A stretch of 64,000 nt of DNA from Flavobacterium gelidilacus DSM 15343 (GTDB lineage Bacteria > Bacteroidota > Bacteroidia > Flavobacteriales > Flavobacteriaceae), in assembly GCF_000422685.1 (NCBI RefSeq), contig NZ_AUGN01000009.1, positions 62,001 through 126,000 on the forward strand. Direction: 5' to 3'. A program made the translations under genes and the position numbers. Shown here piece by piece: positions 43,647 to 53,168 of the stretch (the stretch's first letter is position 1; each line of letters begins with the position of its first letter). The notes under the pieces are model-generated. The model made no database searches and was not told the DNA's origin. It saw only the letters and a program-made list of their open reading frames with translations.

Positions 43647-44834
43647 TTAAATACTTGGCACTTGTACCATTTCATTAACATCAGCTAAATAATCTACACC
43701 TTCAAAGCCAAAGCCAAATAGATTTAAAAAGTCTTGTTTATAACCAGCTAAATCTCCGATTTCAGATAAGTTTTCTGTTGTAGCTTTTTCCCATAACACT
43801 GCAATTTCATCTTGAATATCTTTTCTCATTTCCCAATCATCAATTCTTATTCTTCCTGCTTCATCTAAAGGAATATCTTTTCCTGAGAAAACTCTATCGG
43901 CATATAAACGTTGGATTTGTTCAATACAACCTTCATGAATTCCTTCTTCTTTCATTAATTTATACAATAACGATATATATAAAGGTATAACTGGAATTGC
44001 CGAACTTGCTTGAGTAACTAATGCTTTATTTACAGAAACATAAGCTTTCCCGTTAAGGTCTTTTAAATTATCTGTAATCTCAAAAGCAGTAGCTTCTAAA
44101 TGATCTTTTGCACGACCAATGGTTCCTTTTCTATAAACTGGTTCTGTTAATGATGGGCCAATATATGAATAAGCAATAGTTGTTGCTCCATCAGCTAATA
44201 AATTTTCGCTTTTTAAAGCTTCCATCCACATTGCCCAATCTTCTCCACCCATTACGGTTACTGTGTTTTCAATATCTTCTTCATTAGCCGGATCAATTGA
44301 AACTTGTGTTACATTTCCTGTGTGAAAATCTACTGTTTTGTTGGTAAAGTTTTGTCCAATTGGTTTTAGAGTTGAACGGTGTAAAACTCCTGTTTTAGGA
44401 TGCATTCTTACTGGTGAAGCTAAACTATAAATAACTAAATCAACTTGACCTAAATCAGCTTTAATCATGTCTAATGTTTGTCTTTTTACTTCATCTGAAA
44501 AGGCATCTCCATTAATACTCTTTGCATACAAACCTGCTTTAGTTGCTTCTCGTTCAAAAGCAGCTGAATTATACCAACCTGGTGAAGCTGTTTTACCTTC
44601 TGATGGTGGTTTTTCAAAGAAAACTCCAATTGTACCAGCATCTGAACCAAAAGCACTTGAGATTCTTGATGCTAAACCAAATCCGGTTGAAGCTCCAATT
44701 ACTAATACTTTTTTTGCACCATCAATTTTTCCTTTTGATTTTATATATTCAATTTGATTTTTTACATTTTGTTCACAGCCTTTTGGATGAGCTGTTAAAC
44801 AAATAAATCCTCTCATTCTTGGTTCAATTATCAT
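43647..44834 (-). CDS. fabV: Trans-2-enoyl-CoA/ACP reductase FabV
   Basis: 395 residues, the typical FabV length. It reduces trans-2-enoyl thioesters with NADH, the last step of fatty-acid elongation; the family includes triclosan-tolerant enoyl-ACP reductases and trans-2-enoyl-CoA reductases. The cofactor motif is VIGASTGFGLASR (45-57). The active-site pair is Y-x8-K, here Tyr234 and Lys243 in VYRKGTIGRAK. MRGFICLTAHPKGCEQNV at the N-terminus and the W-E-M-R near residue 335 are also family-specific. A TTG-N19-TATATTTG promoter lies in the end of recN, so it can be transcribed independently. Confidence 0.94.
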   Translation of the reverse strand: MIIEPRMRGFICLTAHPKGCEQNVKNQIEYIKSKGKIDGAKKVLVIGASTGFGLASRISSAFGSDAGTIGVFFEKPPSEGKTASPGWYNSAAFEREATKAGLYAKSINGDAFSDEVKRQTLDMIKADLGQVDLVIYSLASPVRMHPKTGVLHRSTLKPIGQNFTNKTVDFHTGNVTQVSIDPANEEDIENTVTVMGGEDWAMWMEALKSENLLADGATTIAYSYIGPSLTEPVYRKGTIGRAKDHLEATAFEITDNLKDLNGKAYVSVNKALVTQASSAIPVIPLYISLLYKLMKEEGIHEGCIEQIQRLYADRVFSGKDIPLDEAGRIRIDDWEMRKDIQDEIAVLWEKATTENLSEIGDLAGYKQDFLNLFGFGFEGVDYLADVNEMVQVPSI

Positions 44835-44887
44835 CTTTTTATTTTTTTGTTATTTAGTTTATATGTTGTGAAATTTAATTTGATAGA

Positions 44888-44917
44888 CAAATATAAATGA
44901 ATATATTAATTCAACAA
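44888..44917 (-). promoter_or_regulatory. fabV promoter, TTG-N19-TATATTTG
   Basis: TATATTTG at 44888-44895 and TTG at 44915-44917 on the minus strand are 19 bases apart. The -33 part lies within the last codons of recN, and the leader is about 50 bases. Confidence 0.65.
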
Positions 44918-46558
44918 TGCTTTTGCGTGATTGATTGCTGATTCAGAAATATCTTTACCTGACAGCATTTCAGCAATTTCCACTACTCTTTCGTCATCTG
45001 TTAACAGCTTAATCTCTGAAGTTGTATCGTTGTTTTGTGTCACTTTAAACACTTTGTAATGCTGATTTCCTTTTGAAGCAATTTGAGGTAAATGTGTAAT
45101 GGCAAAAACTTGCATTTTATTGCTCATTATTTTCATAATTTCAGCCATTTTTAAAGCAATTTCACCTGAAACTCCTGTGTCAATTTCGTCAAAAATTATA
45201 GTTGGTAATTTTGAATAATCAGTTAAAACAGCTTTGATTGACAACATTATTCTCGACATCTCTCCACCAGAAGCTACCTTTTTTATTGGTTCTAATTTTG
45301 AACCCTTATTAGCTGAAAACAATAAGTTTATTTGATCTTTTCCAAATTTATTATACGTTTCTGTTGGCGTAATTTCAAACTCAAATTGTGCATCTGGCAT
45401 TCCTAATTGTGTGATAATTTGAGTGATTTGTGCAATGAATATTTTAGATGCTTTTTGTCTTGTTTGTGTTATTATTGAAGCTTGTTTGTCTAAAGTTTCT
45501 TTTGAAGTTGAAATTTGACTTTCCAACTTTTTAATCAAAGAGTCAATATCATCAAATTTGACTACTTTTTGTTCTAGATTTTCTTGAATTTGAAGTAACT
45601 CTTCAATAGAATTAGCTTGATGCTTCTTTTGTAAATCATAAATGACTTGCAGTTTATTGTTCACTAATTCCGTTCTGCTTGGATCATCAATTAGTTTTTC
45701 GGCTAGAGATTCATTTTCTGCAATAATATCTTCAATTTCGATTAATGAAACGGTAATTCTTTCATGCAAATCATTAAACTCAGATGAAATTGAAGCTACT
45801 TTCTGTAAACTAGATTTTACTTCTTTCAAATTAGCTAAAAGGCCAATTTCTTCTTGGTTCGAAATAGCTATAACTTTACTGATATTCTCCTTTAAAAATT
45901 CAATATTATTTAGTTTTTCTGACTCTGTTTCAAGTTCTTCTTGTTCACCAATTTTTAATTTTGCTTTCTCTAATTCTTCAAATAGAAATAAATTATATTC
46001 TTGTTCTTTTCCTAAAGTTTCTTTTTCGGCTATAATTTTCTTTAATTCGGATTGAAAAGCTTTATGTTTTTTTAATTCTGTTTGAAATGTTTGAATATTG
46101 GTTTCATTAGTAGCTACTTTATCTAACAAATCAATTTGATATTCTTCGTTAATTATATTTCTTGTTTGAAATTGCGAATGAATGTCTATTAAATAATTAC
46201 CTAATTCTTGAAGTTCATTTAAATTAACTGGACTATCATTTACAAATGCTCTTGATTTTCCTGTTGGAAGAATTTCTCTTCTAATTATTGTATTGTCATC
46301 ATAATCTAAATTCAAAGATTCAAACAATTCCTTTAAATTATAATTTAAAACAGAAAAATGGGCTTCAATAATGCATTTCTGTTCTTTGTCCTTAAGTGAA
46401 GCTAAGTCAGCTCTATTTCCTAAAACCAATCCTAAAGCACCTAATAAAATAGATTTTCCTGCACCCGTTTCACCAGTAATAATTGAAAAATTTGTAGAGA
46501 AATTAATCTCTAACGATTCTATAAGGGCATAATTTTTAATATATAACGATTGAAGCAT
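44906..46558 (-). CDS. recN: DNA repair protein RecN
   Basis: 550 residues. An SMC-like ATPase that acts early in repair of double-strand breaks. Walker A is TGETGAGKS (28-36). A long coiled-coil region spans about 150-370. The signature motif ASGGEMSRIMLSIKA and Walker B TIIFDEIDTGVSG are near the C-terminus, followed by FAITHLPQIAS. It is the last member of the conserved dapA-bamD-rpoZ-coaBC-DUF4835-recN block, but a TAAATTTG -7 element 19 bases before the ATG may drive it separately. Long minus-to-plus open frames inside are coding shadows. Confidence 0.95.
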   Translation of the reverse strand: MLQSLYIKNYALIESLEINFSTNFSIITGETGAGKSILLGALGLVLGNRADLASLKDKEQKCIIEAHFSVLNYNLKELFESLNLDYDDNTIIRREILPTGKSRAFVNDSPVNLNELQELGNYLIDIHSQFQTRNIINEEYQIDLLDKVATNETNIQTFQTELKKHKAFQSELKKIIAEKETLGKEQEYNLFLFEELEKAKLKIGEQEELETESEKLNNIEFLKENISKVIAISNQEEIGLLANLKEVKSSLQKVASISSEFNDLHERITVSLIEIEDIIAENESLAEKLIDDPSRTELVNNKLQVIYDLQKKHQANSIEELLQIQENLEQKVVKFDDIDSLIKKLESQISTSKETLDKQASIITQTRQKASKIFIAQITQIITQLGMPDAQFEFEITPTETYNKFGKDQINLLFSANKGSKLEPIKKVASGGEMSRIMLSIKAVLTDYSKLPTIIFDEIDTGVSGEIALKMAEIMKIMSNKMQVFAITHLPQIASKGNQHYKVFKVTQNNDTTSEIKLLTDDERVVEIAEMLSGKDISESAINHAKALLN

Positions 46559-46577
46559 GTAGTTTGTAAATAAGCTT

Positions 46578-46585
46578 CAAATTTA
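46578..46585 (-). promoter_or_regulatory. Candidate -7 element (TAAATTTG) for recN
   Basis: A perfect TAnnTTTG match 19 bases before the recN ATG. No TTG was found at standard distance. Confidence 0.45.
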
Positions 46586-46611
46586 AGCAAAAAGATAAGA
46601 CTTAAAAACGC

Positions 46612-47502
46612 TTATCTAATTTTATTCCATTTACTTGAATTAAGAGGCGAAATTTTATTTAATATTTCTAATAATTCATTGTTTGGCATTGTTGGTCCAC
46701 CAGAAAAAACGCTAACGATTTCATCTGATTTTGCATCAAAAAAAGTTCTAGTTAACAAAGCATTTGGTCTTACCTTATTAATTTGAGAAATGGTTTTTAT
46801 GGCTTCAAGTATTTTTTCTTTAGCTGCTTTTTGATCTTCAGCCATTAAATCTAATCCTTTTAAATGGTATTCGTATAATGCTTTTCTGTAAGGAGAATAA
46901 GTACTAGACAATATATCTGAAATAATATAATATCTGTTATTGTATTTTGCATCTGATTGACTCCAACCACCATAACCACTTGATTGTGCTAAATTCATGA
47001 TTCCAGACGCAATTTCTAATTGTTTTGTACCACCCATTTCTTCAAATGAATCTTTGTCTAATCCTATAACAACATTAGCATAATAAGCCAAAATTGAAAT
47101 TAAATTTGAAGTATAACTATTTGGATCGTAAATAAAATTCTCATATTCAATATATCTAAAATTCACATCATTATCGTTAAAATTAACAATTGGCGAAGTA
47201 TAACTAGAGTTAAATATTGGTCTTGAAGATTGTAATTGTAGTGTCGCTCCAAAATTATTTGAATCATAAGAAGCAATATTTAAGAAAAAAGAACATTCAA
47301 TTTTCTCGTTTTGCTCATATTCTTGATTGGTAAATTTTGTGTTATTTAAAAACTCCGTCATTTGCGTTTGAAGGGTTTTAAATATTTGAGTATTAACATT
47401 CGTTACTCTATCATAATTAATCGTAACAGTAGCTTTTAACTCTTGCGCATTAGCGTTACAAACTAGGATTAAAAAGGCAACTATAAATGTTAATTTCTTC
47501 AT
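46612..47502 (-). CDS. DUF4835 family protein
   Basis: 296 residues with signal peptide MKKLTFIVAFLILVCNANAQ, so periplasmic or outer-membrane associated. The mature sequence starts ELKATVTINYDRV and contains the conserved segments NFIYDPNSYTSNLISILAYYANVVIGLDKDSF and MAEDQKAAKEKI typical of this Bacteroidota-only family. Function is not established. The start overlaps the end of coaBC by four bases, so the two are translationally coupled, which is a fixed arrangement in many Flavobacteriaceae to my memory. Confidence 0.85.
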   Translation of the reverse strand: MKKLTFIVAFLILVCNANAQELKATVTINYDRVTNVNTQIFKTLQTQMTEFLNNTKFTNQEYEQNEKIECSFFLNIASYDSNNFGATLQLQSSRPIFNSSYTSPIVNFNDNDVNFRYIEYENFIYDPNSYTSNLISILAYYANVVIGLDKDSFEEMGGTKQLEIASGIMNLAQSSGYGGWSQSDAKYNNRYYIISDILSSTYSPYRKALYEYHLKGLDLMAEDQKAAKEKILEAIKTISQINKVRPNALLTRTFFDAKSDEIVSVFSGGPTMPNNELLEILNKISPLNSSKWNKIR

Positions 47503-48725
47503 TTTATGTATTTTATTTTTTGAAAATAATGCACTACCTTTTCGATAATATCTTGTGCAACTTCTTCTTTAGATTTTAATTCTACTGGTTCTATTGAAAA
47601 ATTTTTATCAATAAAAGTAACTTTATTTGTTGGTTTTCCAAAACCTGCTCCTTCATCATTTAATGAATTAAGAACTATCAAATCTAAGTTTTTTTTCTGA
47701 ATTTTCGCTTTTGCGTTTTCAATTTCGTTTTCAGTTTCTAATGCAAAACCTATTAAAAATTGATTTTTCTTTTGTACTCCTAAAGAAGCTAAAATATCTT
47801 TTGTCTTCTCTAACTCTATAGTTAACGTAGAATCGTTCTTTTTTATTTTTTGGGAAGCCACATTTTTTGGACGATAATCCGCAACAGCAGCAGCAGCAAT
47901 AGCTACGTGAACATTCGAAAAGTTAAGATGACAAGCATCATACATTTCTTGAGCTGAAGTTACTTTTATCAATTCAACCAAATGATGGTTTATAGTTTGA
48001 TTGGAAGGACCAGAAACTAAAATTACTTTAGCACCTAATTGAACTGCTGCGAAAGCAATATCATAACCCATTTTTCCAGAAGAATGATTTCCTATAAAAC
48101 GAACAGGATCAATGGATTCATAAGTTGGACCGGCTGTAATTAGTATTATTTTCCCTTTTAAAGGCAATTTGCTTTCAATGTCTTTTTCTAAAAATGAAAT
48201 GATATTTTCAGGCTCAGCCATTCTTCCTTCTCCGGATAATCCACTAGCTAATTCACCGCTTTCAGCAGGAATTATTGTGTTTTTAAAACTAGCTAATTTT
48301 TCAAAACTAGCTAAAGTTGAAGGATGTTTATACATATCTAAATCCATTGCTGGAGCAAAATAAACAGGACATTTTGCAGAAAGATATGTAGCTAATAATA
48401 GATTATCACAAGTTCCATTAGCCATTTTTGATAATGTATTGGCAGTTGCTGGTGCAATGACCATATAATCTGCCCAGAGACCTAAATCAACATGGTTGTT
48501 CCACAATGCATTTTCGTCTTCTTCATTGTAAAAACTAGAATAAACTGGATTTTTGGATAAAGTCGATAATGTCAAAGGAGTGACAAAATCTTTAGAAGCA
48601 GGTGTCATTACAACTTGCACTTGAGCACCTGCTTTTATGAAGAGTCTAACTAAAGACGCTGTTTTATAGGCAGCAATTCCACCAGAAATACCTAGTAAGA
48701 TTTTTTTACCGCTTAAAACAGACAT
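47499..48725 (-). CDS. coaBC: Bifunctional phosphopantothenoylcysteine decarboxylase/phosphopantothenate-cysteine ligase
   Basis: 408 residues. CoaB joins cysteine to 4'-phosphopantothenate and CoaC decarboxylates the product, giving 4'-phosphopantetheine for CoA. The FMN-binding CoaC half (about 1-185) has GISGGIAAYK, the active-site His in NNHVDLG (His75), the substrate motif APAMDLDMY and the GTCDNLL cysteine. The CoaB half (about 190-400) has ITAGPTYESIDPVRFIGNHSSGKMG and the AAVADY segment, and a late KKN-like lysine stretch. Upstream neighbours are rpoZ (four bases away) and bamD, all on one strand. Confidence 0.95.
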   Translation of the reverse strand: MSVLSGKKILLGISGGIAAYKTASLVRLFIKAGAQVQVVMTPASKDFVTPLTLSTLSKNPVYSSFYNEEDENALWNNHVDLGLWADYMVIAPATANTLSKMANGTCDNLLLATYLSAKCPVYFAPAMDLDMYKHPSTLASFEKLASFKNTIIPAESGELASGLSGEGRMAEPENIISFLEKDIESKLPLKGKIILITAGPTYESIDPVRFIGNHSSGKMGYDIAFAAVQLGAKVILVSGPSNQTINHHLVELIKVTSAQEMYDACHLNFSNVHVAIAAAAVADYRPKNVASQKIKKNDSTLTIELEKTKDILASLGVQKKNQFLIGFALETENEIENAKAKIQKKNLDLIVLNSLNDEGAGFGKPTNKVTFIDKNFSIEPVELKSKEEVAQDIIEKVVHYFQKIKYIK

Positions 48726-48729
48726 ATTT

Positions 48730-49050
48730 TTATTGATTTTTTGAATCTCTGTAATAGATTTTACCTTCTAACCATTCTTGAACAGCTAAAGCGTGTGCTT
48801 TTGGTAATTTTTCGTAAAATTTTGAAACCTCAATTTGTTCTTTGTTTTCGAAGATTTCTTCTAAACTGTCATTGTAAGTTGCAAATTCTTCTAACTTTTC
48901 GATTAACTCTTTTTTAATGTCAGCATTGATTTGATTAGCTCTTTTTGAGATAATTGTAATAGCTTCATACACATTTCCTGTTGGAGCTTCAATTTCATTC
49001 TTGTTGTAAGTAACTGTGTTTACTGGAGCAGTTGTTTTCTTTAAATCCAT
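48730..49050 (-). CDS. rpoZ: DNA-directed RNA polymerase omega subunit (Bacteroidota type)
   Basis: 106 residues. Omega helps fold the beta' subunit and stabilises RNA polymerase. The segment GNVYEAITIISKRANQIN (residues 25-42) is the omega core with the I-x-x-R-A motif, preceded by a Bacteroidota-specific N-terminus (DLKKTTAPVNTVTYN) and followed by an acidic helical tail. One base separates it from the bamD stop and four from coaBC, so all three are probably in one operon. Confidence 0.87.
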   Translation of the reverse strand: MDLKKTTAPVNTVTYNKNEIEAPTGNVYEAITIISKRANQINADIKKELIEKLEEFATYNDSLEEIFENKEQIEVSKFYEKLPKAHALAVQEWLEGKIYYRDSKNQ

Positions 49051-49051
49051 C

Positions 49052-49864
49052 TTAATTATTTGAATATAGCGTTAATTCTCTTTCAATTTCTACTAATTGT
49101 TTATCAGCAGTTTCTTTGTATTTAGTATCACTTCTAAATTTCAATAGCGTTTCATAAGCTAGTTTAGCATTAGTCAAACGTTCTTGTTTTTTTGAATCAA
49201 TACTGTTTAATGCATATTGATACAATGTATCAAATTTATAATAAAGAGCATCTTCTTTATACTTTGTTCCAGGGTAATCAGCTAAAAAATTATCTAATAC
49301 TTTTATTGGTGCATTAAAATCTCTATAATATTCAGCAATTGAGTTATATTGTTTAGCATTTTCAAATGCTTTTTTTTCTAATTTATCTGTTAATTCTTTA
49401 ACCAAGACATTTGCCATTGGCATATAATCTGATTTTGGATAAGTATCAATAAAGCTTTGTAATTTCTCTAATGCTTTGTATGTATCTGTTTGATCTAAGC
49501 TATATCTTGGTGATTTAGTATAAAAACATTTTGCTCCTAAAAACGCTGCTTCTTCTCTCTTTTCACTCTTTGGATAATTAGAAGCAAAACTTTCAAATGC
49601 ATAACCAGCTAAATAATACTGCTCTGTTTCGTAATACGATTTTGAAAGTATGTAAAATATTCTTTCGGCATTAGGCTTTCCTCTTAAAGAAGGACTAGCT
49701 TGTTCTAATAAAGCAATCGTTTTTTTGTACTTTCCACTTTCATAATAATCAGCTGCTAATTTTGTTTTAACAGCTAAATCATCAGATTTTAATGCTTTTT
49801 GATATTCACTACATGAGCCAAAAGCAAATGCAATAAGAAGTATGTAAATTATTTTATTCATCAA
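49052..49864 (-). CDS. bamD: Outer membrane protein assembly factor BamD
   Basis: 270 residues. BamD is a lipoprotein of the BAM complex that inserts beta-barrel proteins into the outer membrane. The signal MMNKIIYILLIAFAFGSC gives a lipidated Cys18. The rest is tetratricopeptide-like: repeated helix pairs with KYKKTIALLEQAS, YYLAGYAFESFASNYPKSEKREEAAFLGAKCFY and FLADYPGTKYKEDALYYKF. A TAAATTTG element about 50 bases upstream suggests a promoter between dapA and bamD. Many exported barrel and T9SS proteins in this window depend on BAM. Confidence 0.9.
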   Translation of the reverse strand: MMNKIIYILLIAFAFGSCSEYQKALKSDDLAVKTKLAADYYESGKYKKTIALLEQASPSLRGKPNAERIFYILSKSYYETEQYYLAGYAFESFASNYPKSEKREEAAFLGAKCFYTKSPRYSLDQTDTYKALEKLQSFIDTYPKSDYMPMANVLVKELTDKLEKKAFENAKQYNSIAEYYRDFNAPIKVLDNFLADYPGTKYKEDALYYKFDTLYQYALNSIDSKKQERLTNAKLAYETLLKFRSDTKYKETADKQLVEIERELTLYSNN

Positions 49865-49916
49865 TGTTTTTTTAACTTATTAAGTTCTAAATTGATAGAC
49901 CATAAAAAGCAGTCGG

Positions 49917-49924
49917 CAAATTTA
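49917..49924 (-). promoter_or_regulatory. Candidate -7 element (TAAATTTG) for bamD
   Basis: A perfect TAnnTTTG match 52 bases before the bamD ATG. No TTG was recognised at the -33 distance. Confidence 0.4.
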
Positions 49925-49954
49925 GGGAATATTTATGGAGTATAAAAATCTTTT

Positions 49955-50833
49955 TTAGCTTATGTTTTTGGTAAAATCATCTAATCTTTTAGCCAAGTTA
50001 TCATCTACACTGACTAAAGGTAATCTAACTGTGTTTTCTGACAAACCTCTAGATTTAAAGACTTCTTTAATTCCGGCTGGATTGCCTTGTTCAAAAATCA
50101 TATCAATTGAATCGGCTAATTTGTAATGCAATTCATATGCTTCATTCACTTTTCTTTGCAATCCTAATCGAACCAATTCAGAAAATTCTTTTGGAAAACC
50201 TTGCCCAATTACAGAAATAACTCCTGCTCCACCAGCTAAAACCATTGGTAATGTAATCATATCATCTCCAGAAATCACTAGAAAATCTTTTGGTTTGTGT
50301 TGGATTAATTTCATGGCTTGAACAATGTCTCCAGCTGCTTCTTTTAAAGCAATTACATTTTTAAAATCATTTGCTAATCTTAAAACTGTTGATGGCAACA
50401 TATTACTTCCTGTTCTTCCAGGAACATTATATAAAATTATTGGAAGTGGCGATGCTTCTGCAACCTTTTTAAAATGCTGATATATTCCTTCTTGTGTTGG
50501 TTTATTATAGTATGGTGAAACTGACAAAACTGCTGAAAAACCAGTAAAATCTCTAGTTTGTAATTCTTCAACAACTTCCAAAGTATTATTTCCTCCTACA
50601 CCTAAAACCAAAGGTAATCTTCCTGCATTGGCTTCTTTAATAGTTTTTATAACTAAATCTTTTTCTGTTTTATTTAATGTTGCCGATTCTGCAGTTGTAC
50701 CTAAAACAACTAAATATTCAACTCCACCATCAATTACGAAATCCACAATTTGAGCTAAAGCATCAGTATCAACTGAAAAATCTTTTTTAAATGGTGTGAC
50801 TAATGCAACACCAGTTCCTACAAACATTTGCAT
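49955..50833 (-). CDS. dapA: 4-Hydroxy-tetrahydrodipicolinate synthase
   Basis: 292 residues. Condenses pyruvate with aspartate semialdehyde, the first committed step to diaminopimelate and lysine. The Schiff-base lysine is Lys164 in IALKEAAGD. The catalytic triad residues are Tyr135 ([10 protein letters not shown]) and the Thr pair in LGTTAES (46-47), and the Tyr of SPYYNKP supports the active site. Length and motifs are normal. The upstream DUF6913 gene ends one base before its ATG, so both share a message. Confidence 0.95.
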   Translation of the reverse strand: MQMFVGTGVALVTPFKKDFSVDTDALAQIVDFVIDGGVEYLVVLGTTAESATLNKTEKDLVIKTIKEANAGRLPLVLGVGGNNTLEVVEELQTRDFTGFSAVLSVSPYYNKPTQEGIYQHFKKVAEASPLPIILYNVPGRTGSNMLPSTVLRLANDFKNVIALKEAAGDIVQAMKLIQHKPKDFLVISGDDMITLPMVLAGGAGVISVIGQGFPKEFSELVRLGLQRKVNEAYELHYKLADSIDMIFEQGNPAGIKEVFKSRGLSENTVRLPLVSVDDNLAKRLDDFTKNIS

Positions 50834-50834
50834 A

Positions 50835-51353
50835 TTATATCTTTTTTAAAATTTTTAAATAATCAAACAAAACTTGAGTAAAATCAATGTGTTTTTCTAC
50901 AAAAGTGTTAATAAAAAAATGGTTTAAATCTTTATTTACTGACGCAAATCCTACCTTAAATTTAGCTTTTGATGAAGCTGTAATCAACTCTAAATCAGCA
51001 TTACTCATATCGTAATAACTAACCAATAAATCAAAAGGAAAAACTGTAAAATTATCAATTTCTCCTTTAGAAAAACTTCCAGTAAAACCTACATCATTTT
51101 TTGTAAAATAAGGATATTCTATACTTTCGTCTTTCTTTGGCTTTTTCCTGTAAACCAATAAGTTCACTTTAAATTGTCCGTCGGCATATTTTTTAAATTC
51201 ATTTATCAATTTATCTTTATCCAAAAAATGAATTCCATCAACAAGAACACCAATTGTTTTTACTGGTTCTTTGTTAACTGCTGGTAAACCTGAAGCTAAC
51301 AATTTATTAACATTCTTTTTTACCAAAAAATCTTTAATAGTTCTATAAAACAT
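50835..51353 (-). CDS. DUF6913 family protein
   Basis: 172 residues, cytosolic by sequence (no signal peptide). An alpha/beta protein with the segments [51 protein letters not shown] and a C-terminal helix. I associate it with the Flavobacteriaceae-specific DUF6913 family found next to dapA; function is unknown. The strand order (GVLVDG, VNLLVYR, DLLVSYY) suggests a Rossmann-like fold. First gene of the dapA operon, with a TAATTTTG -7 element upstream, divergent from the 5'-nucleotidase pair. Confidence 0.75.
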   Translation of the reverse strand: MFYRTIKDFLVKKNVNKLLASGLPAVNKEPVKTIGVLVDGIHFLDKDKLINEFKKYADGQFKVNLLVYRKKPKKDESIEYPYFTKNDVGFTGSFSKGEIDNFTVFPFDLLVSYYDMSNADLELITASSKAKFKVGFASVNKDLNHFFINTFVEKHIDFTQVLFDYLKILKKI

Positions 51354-51370
51354 AGTATTTTTACCAAATA

Positions 51371-51378
51371 CAAAATTA
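51371..51378 (-). promoter_or_regulatory. Candidate -7 element (TAATTTTG) for the DUF6913-dapA operon
   Basis: A perfect TAnnTTTG match 17 bases before the ATG at 51353, in the 43-base divergent gap. Confidence 0.45.
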
Positions 51379-51396
51379 AATTATTCATCTCACATT

Positions 51397-52182
51397 ATGA
51401 GGGTAAAAGTAAAAAAGATTAACGCATTTTCAGCCTATTTTGTTATATTATTAACATTTATAAGTCTAGTTTCTTGTAAATCAAAAAGCTATTATAATTA
51501 CGAAGTTATAGGTTCGAAAATAAACATAAATGAAAAGAATGATACAGATGCTAAAATTGAAAAATTTATAGCACCTTACAGAACACATATCACAAAAGAT
51601 TTAGATAGTGTTTTAGCATATTGTCCGGAAACTTTAGAAAAAAGCAATGGAAAATGGGAAACAAATATTGGGTCATTTTTAGCAAATATTACAAGTAATC
51701 TAGCCAATCCAATCTTTGAAAAAAGAACAGATAAATCTATTGATATTTGTCTTTTAAACCATGGTGGAATTCGTTCCATTATACCTAAAGGCAATGTAAC
51801 CACAAGGACTGCTTATAATGTTATGCCATTTGAAAATAGTGTAATTGTTGTTGGTTTGTCAGGTTTAAAAATAAAGGAATTAGCTGATTATTTCATTAAA
51901 GAAAGAAAACCACACCCGTTACATGGTTTAAAAATATGTGTAAACAAAAACCTTGAAATCACAAAACTTGAAATCAACAATGAACCTATTGATAACTCAA
52001 GAATCTACTATGTAGCAACATCTGATTATTTAGCTAACGGAGGAGACAATATGACTTTTTTTGTGGAAAGTCAAGAAAAATATGATTTAGATTATAAAAT
52101 AAGAAATCTACTTATTGATTATTTTAACAAAGTTGACACACTAGAAATGTATTCAGAAAAAATCCTAATTGAAGACAATTAG
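51397..52182 (+). CDS. 5'-Nucleotidase C-terminal domain protein, lipoprotein
   Basis: 261 residues. A lipoprotein signal (AYFVILLTFISLVSC) ends at about Cys27. The rest is the substrate-binding C-terminal domain of the UshA/CD73 family: NHGGIRSIIPKG, TAYNVMPFENSVIVVGLSG, LKICVNKNLE, TSDYLANGGDNMTFF. These residues bind the nucleoside base, but the metal-binding phosphatase half is absent here and is encoded by the next gene, 68 bases downstream. The two products may assemble into one periplasmic nucleotidase; that is inferred. In ordinary UshA proteins this domain follows the phosphatase domain, so the gene order is reversed. Confidence 0.85.
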   Translation: MRVKVKKINAFSAYFVILLTFISLVSCKSKSYYNYEVIGSKININEKNDTDAKIEKFIAPYRTHITKDLDSVLAYCPETLEKSNGKWETNIGSFLANITSNLANPIFEKRTDKSIDICLLNHGGIRSIIPKGNVTTRTAYNVMPFENSVIVVGLSGLKIKELADYFIKERKPHPLHGLKICVNKNLEITKLEINNEPIDNSRIYYVATSDYLANGGDNMTFFVESQEKYDLDYKIRNLLIDYFNKVDTLEMYSEKILIEDN

Positions 52183-52250
52183 AATTACAAAATAACATAC
52201 TATTTATATAATTTTCAGCAACATAAGATGCTGATATAAATGCAGCATAA

Positions 52251-53168
52251 ATGAAAAGAAGAGCATTCATAAAAAATACAGCAGCTACTTCGAGTCTATT
52301 GACTTTTGGAGGATTGTCTTTAACCAGTTTTGATTCTGTTGATTCCATCAAAAAGCTAACTATCCTTCATACTAATGATACGCATAGTCATATTGATCCA
52401 TTTCCTGCAGATGACCCAAGAAATCCGAATCAAGCTGGTGCTGCCCGAAGAGCTACGGTAATTGACAAAATTAGAAAAGAAGAAGATAATGTATTGCTAC
52501 TAGATGCTGGTGATATTTTTCAAGGAACACCTTATTTTAACTATTATGGTGGTGAATTGGAGTTCAAAATAATGAGCATGATGCAATATGATTTAGCCAC
52601 TTTAGGAAATCATGATTTTGATAATGGAATTGATGGTTTTTATTCGCAACTACCTCATGCAAAATTTGATTTCGTATCGGCTAATTATGATTTTAAAAAT
52701 ACCATTTTAGACGGCATTGTAAAACCTTATAAAACCTTTAAAAAAGCTGGTTTAAAAATTGGTGTTTTTGGTTTAGGAGTAGAATTAGAAGGATTGGTTG
52801 ATAAAAAACTTTACAAAGAAACGGTTTACAACAATCCTGTAGATATTACAAAAGATATAGTTCGTCAATTAAAAGAAGTTGAAAAATGTGATTTGATTAT
52901 TTGCCTTTCACATCTTGGTTTTAAATACAAAAGTGAACCTAATAAAATTTGCGATGTCCTTTTAGCCCAACAAACAAAAGATATTGATTTAATTATTGGT
53001 GGTCATACCCATACTTTTTTAGACAAACCCGTAATTGAAAAAAATACTGATGGTAAAGATGTCTTAATTAATCAAGTTGGCTGTTATGGTATTAATCTTG
53101 GAAGAATAGATTTTTATTTCTCAAAAGATGAAAAATATGCAGATCAAACAAAAAACATTGTTATTTAA
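52251..53168 (+). CDS. Metallophosphatase (5'-nucleotidase N-terminal half), Tat-exported
   Basis: 305 residues. The N-terminus KRRAFIKNTAATSS followed by a hydrophobic stretch is a twin-arginine signal, as used for cofactor-containing periplasmic enzymes. Metal-binding motifs of the calcineurin-like 5'-nucleotidase family are in order: LTILHTNDTHSH, LLLDAGDIFQGTPYFN, LGNHDFDNG, CLSHLG and GGHTHTF. It ends where the base-binding domain would begin. With the preceding lipoprotein gene it forms a complete two-part 5'-nucleotidase. The end overlaps the convergent gene by eight bases. Confidence 0.9.
   Translation: MKRRAFIKNTAATSSLLTFGGLSLTSFDSVDSIKKLTILHTNDTHSHIDPFPADDPRNPNQAGAARRATVIDKIRKEEDNVLLLDAGDIFQGTPYFNYYGGELEFKIMSMMQYDLATLGNHDFDNGIDGFYSQLPHAKFDFVSANYDFKNTILDGIVKPYKTFKKAGLKIGVFGLGVELEGLVDKKLYKETVYNNPVDITKDIVRQLKEVEKCDLIICLSHLGFKYKSEPNKICDVLLAQQTKDIDLIIGGHTHTFLDKPVIEKNTDGKDVLINQVGCYGINLGRIDFYFSKDEKYADQTKNIVI

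Noticed and set aside
45642..46055. 137-codon open frame opposite recN
   Set aside because: No protein family recognised; it lies wholly inside recN coding sequence and follows its codon phase, as antisense shadows do.
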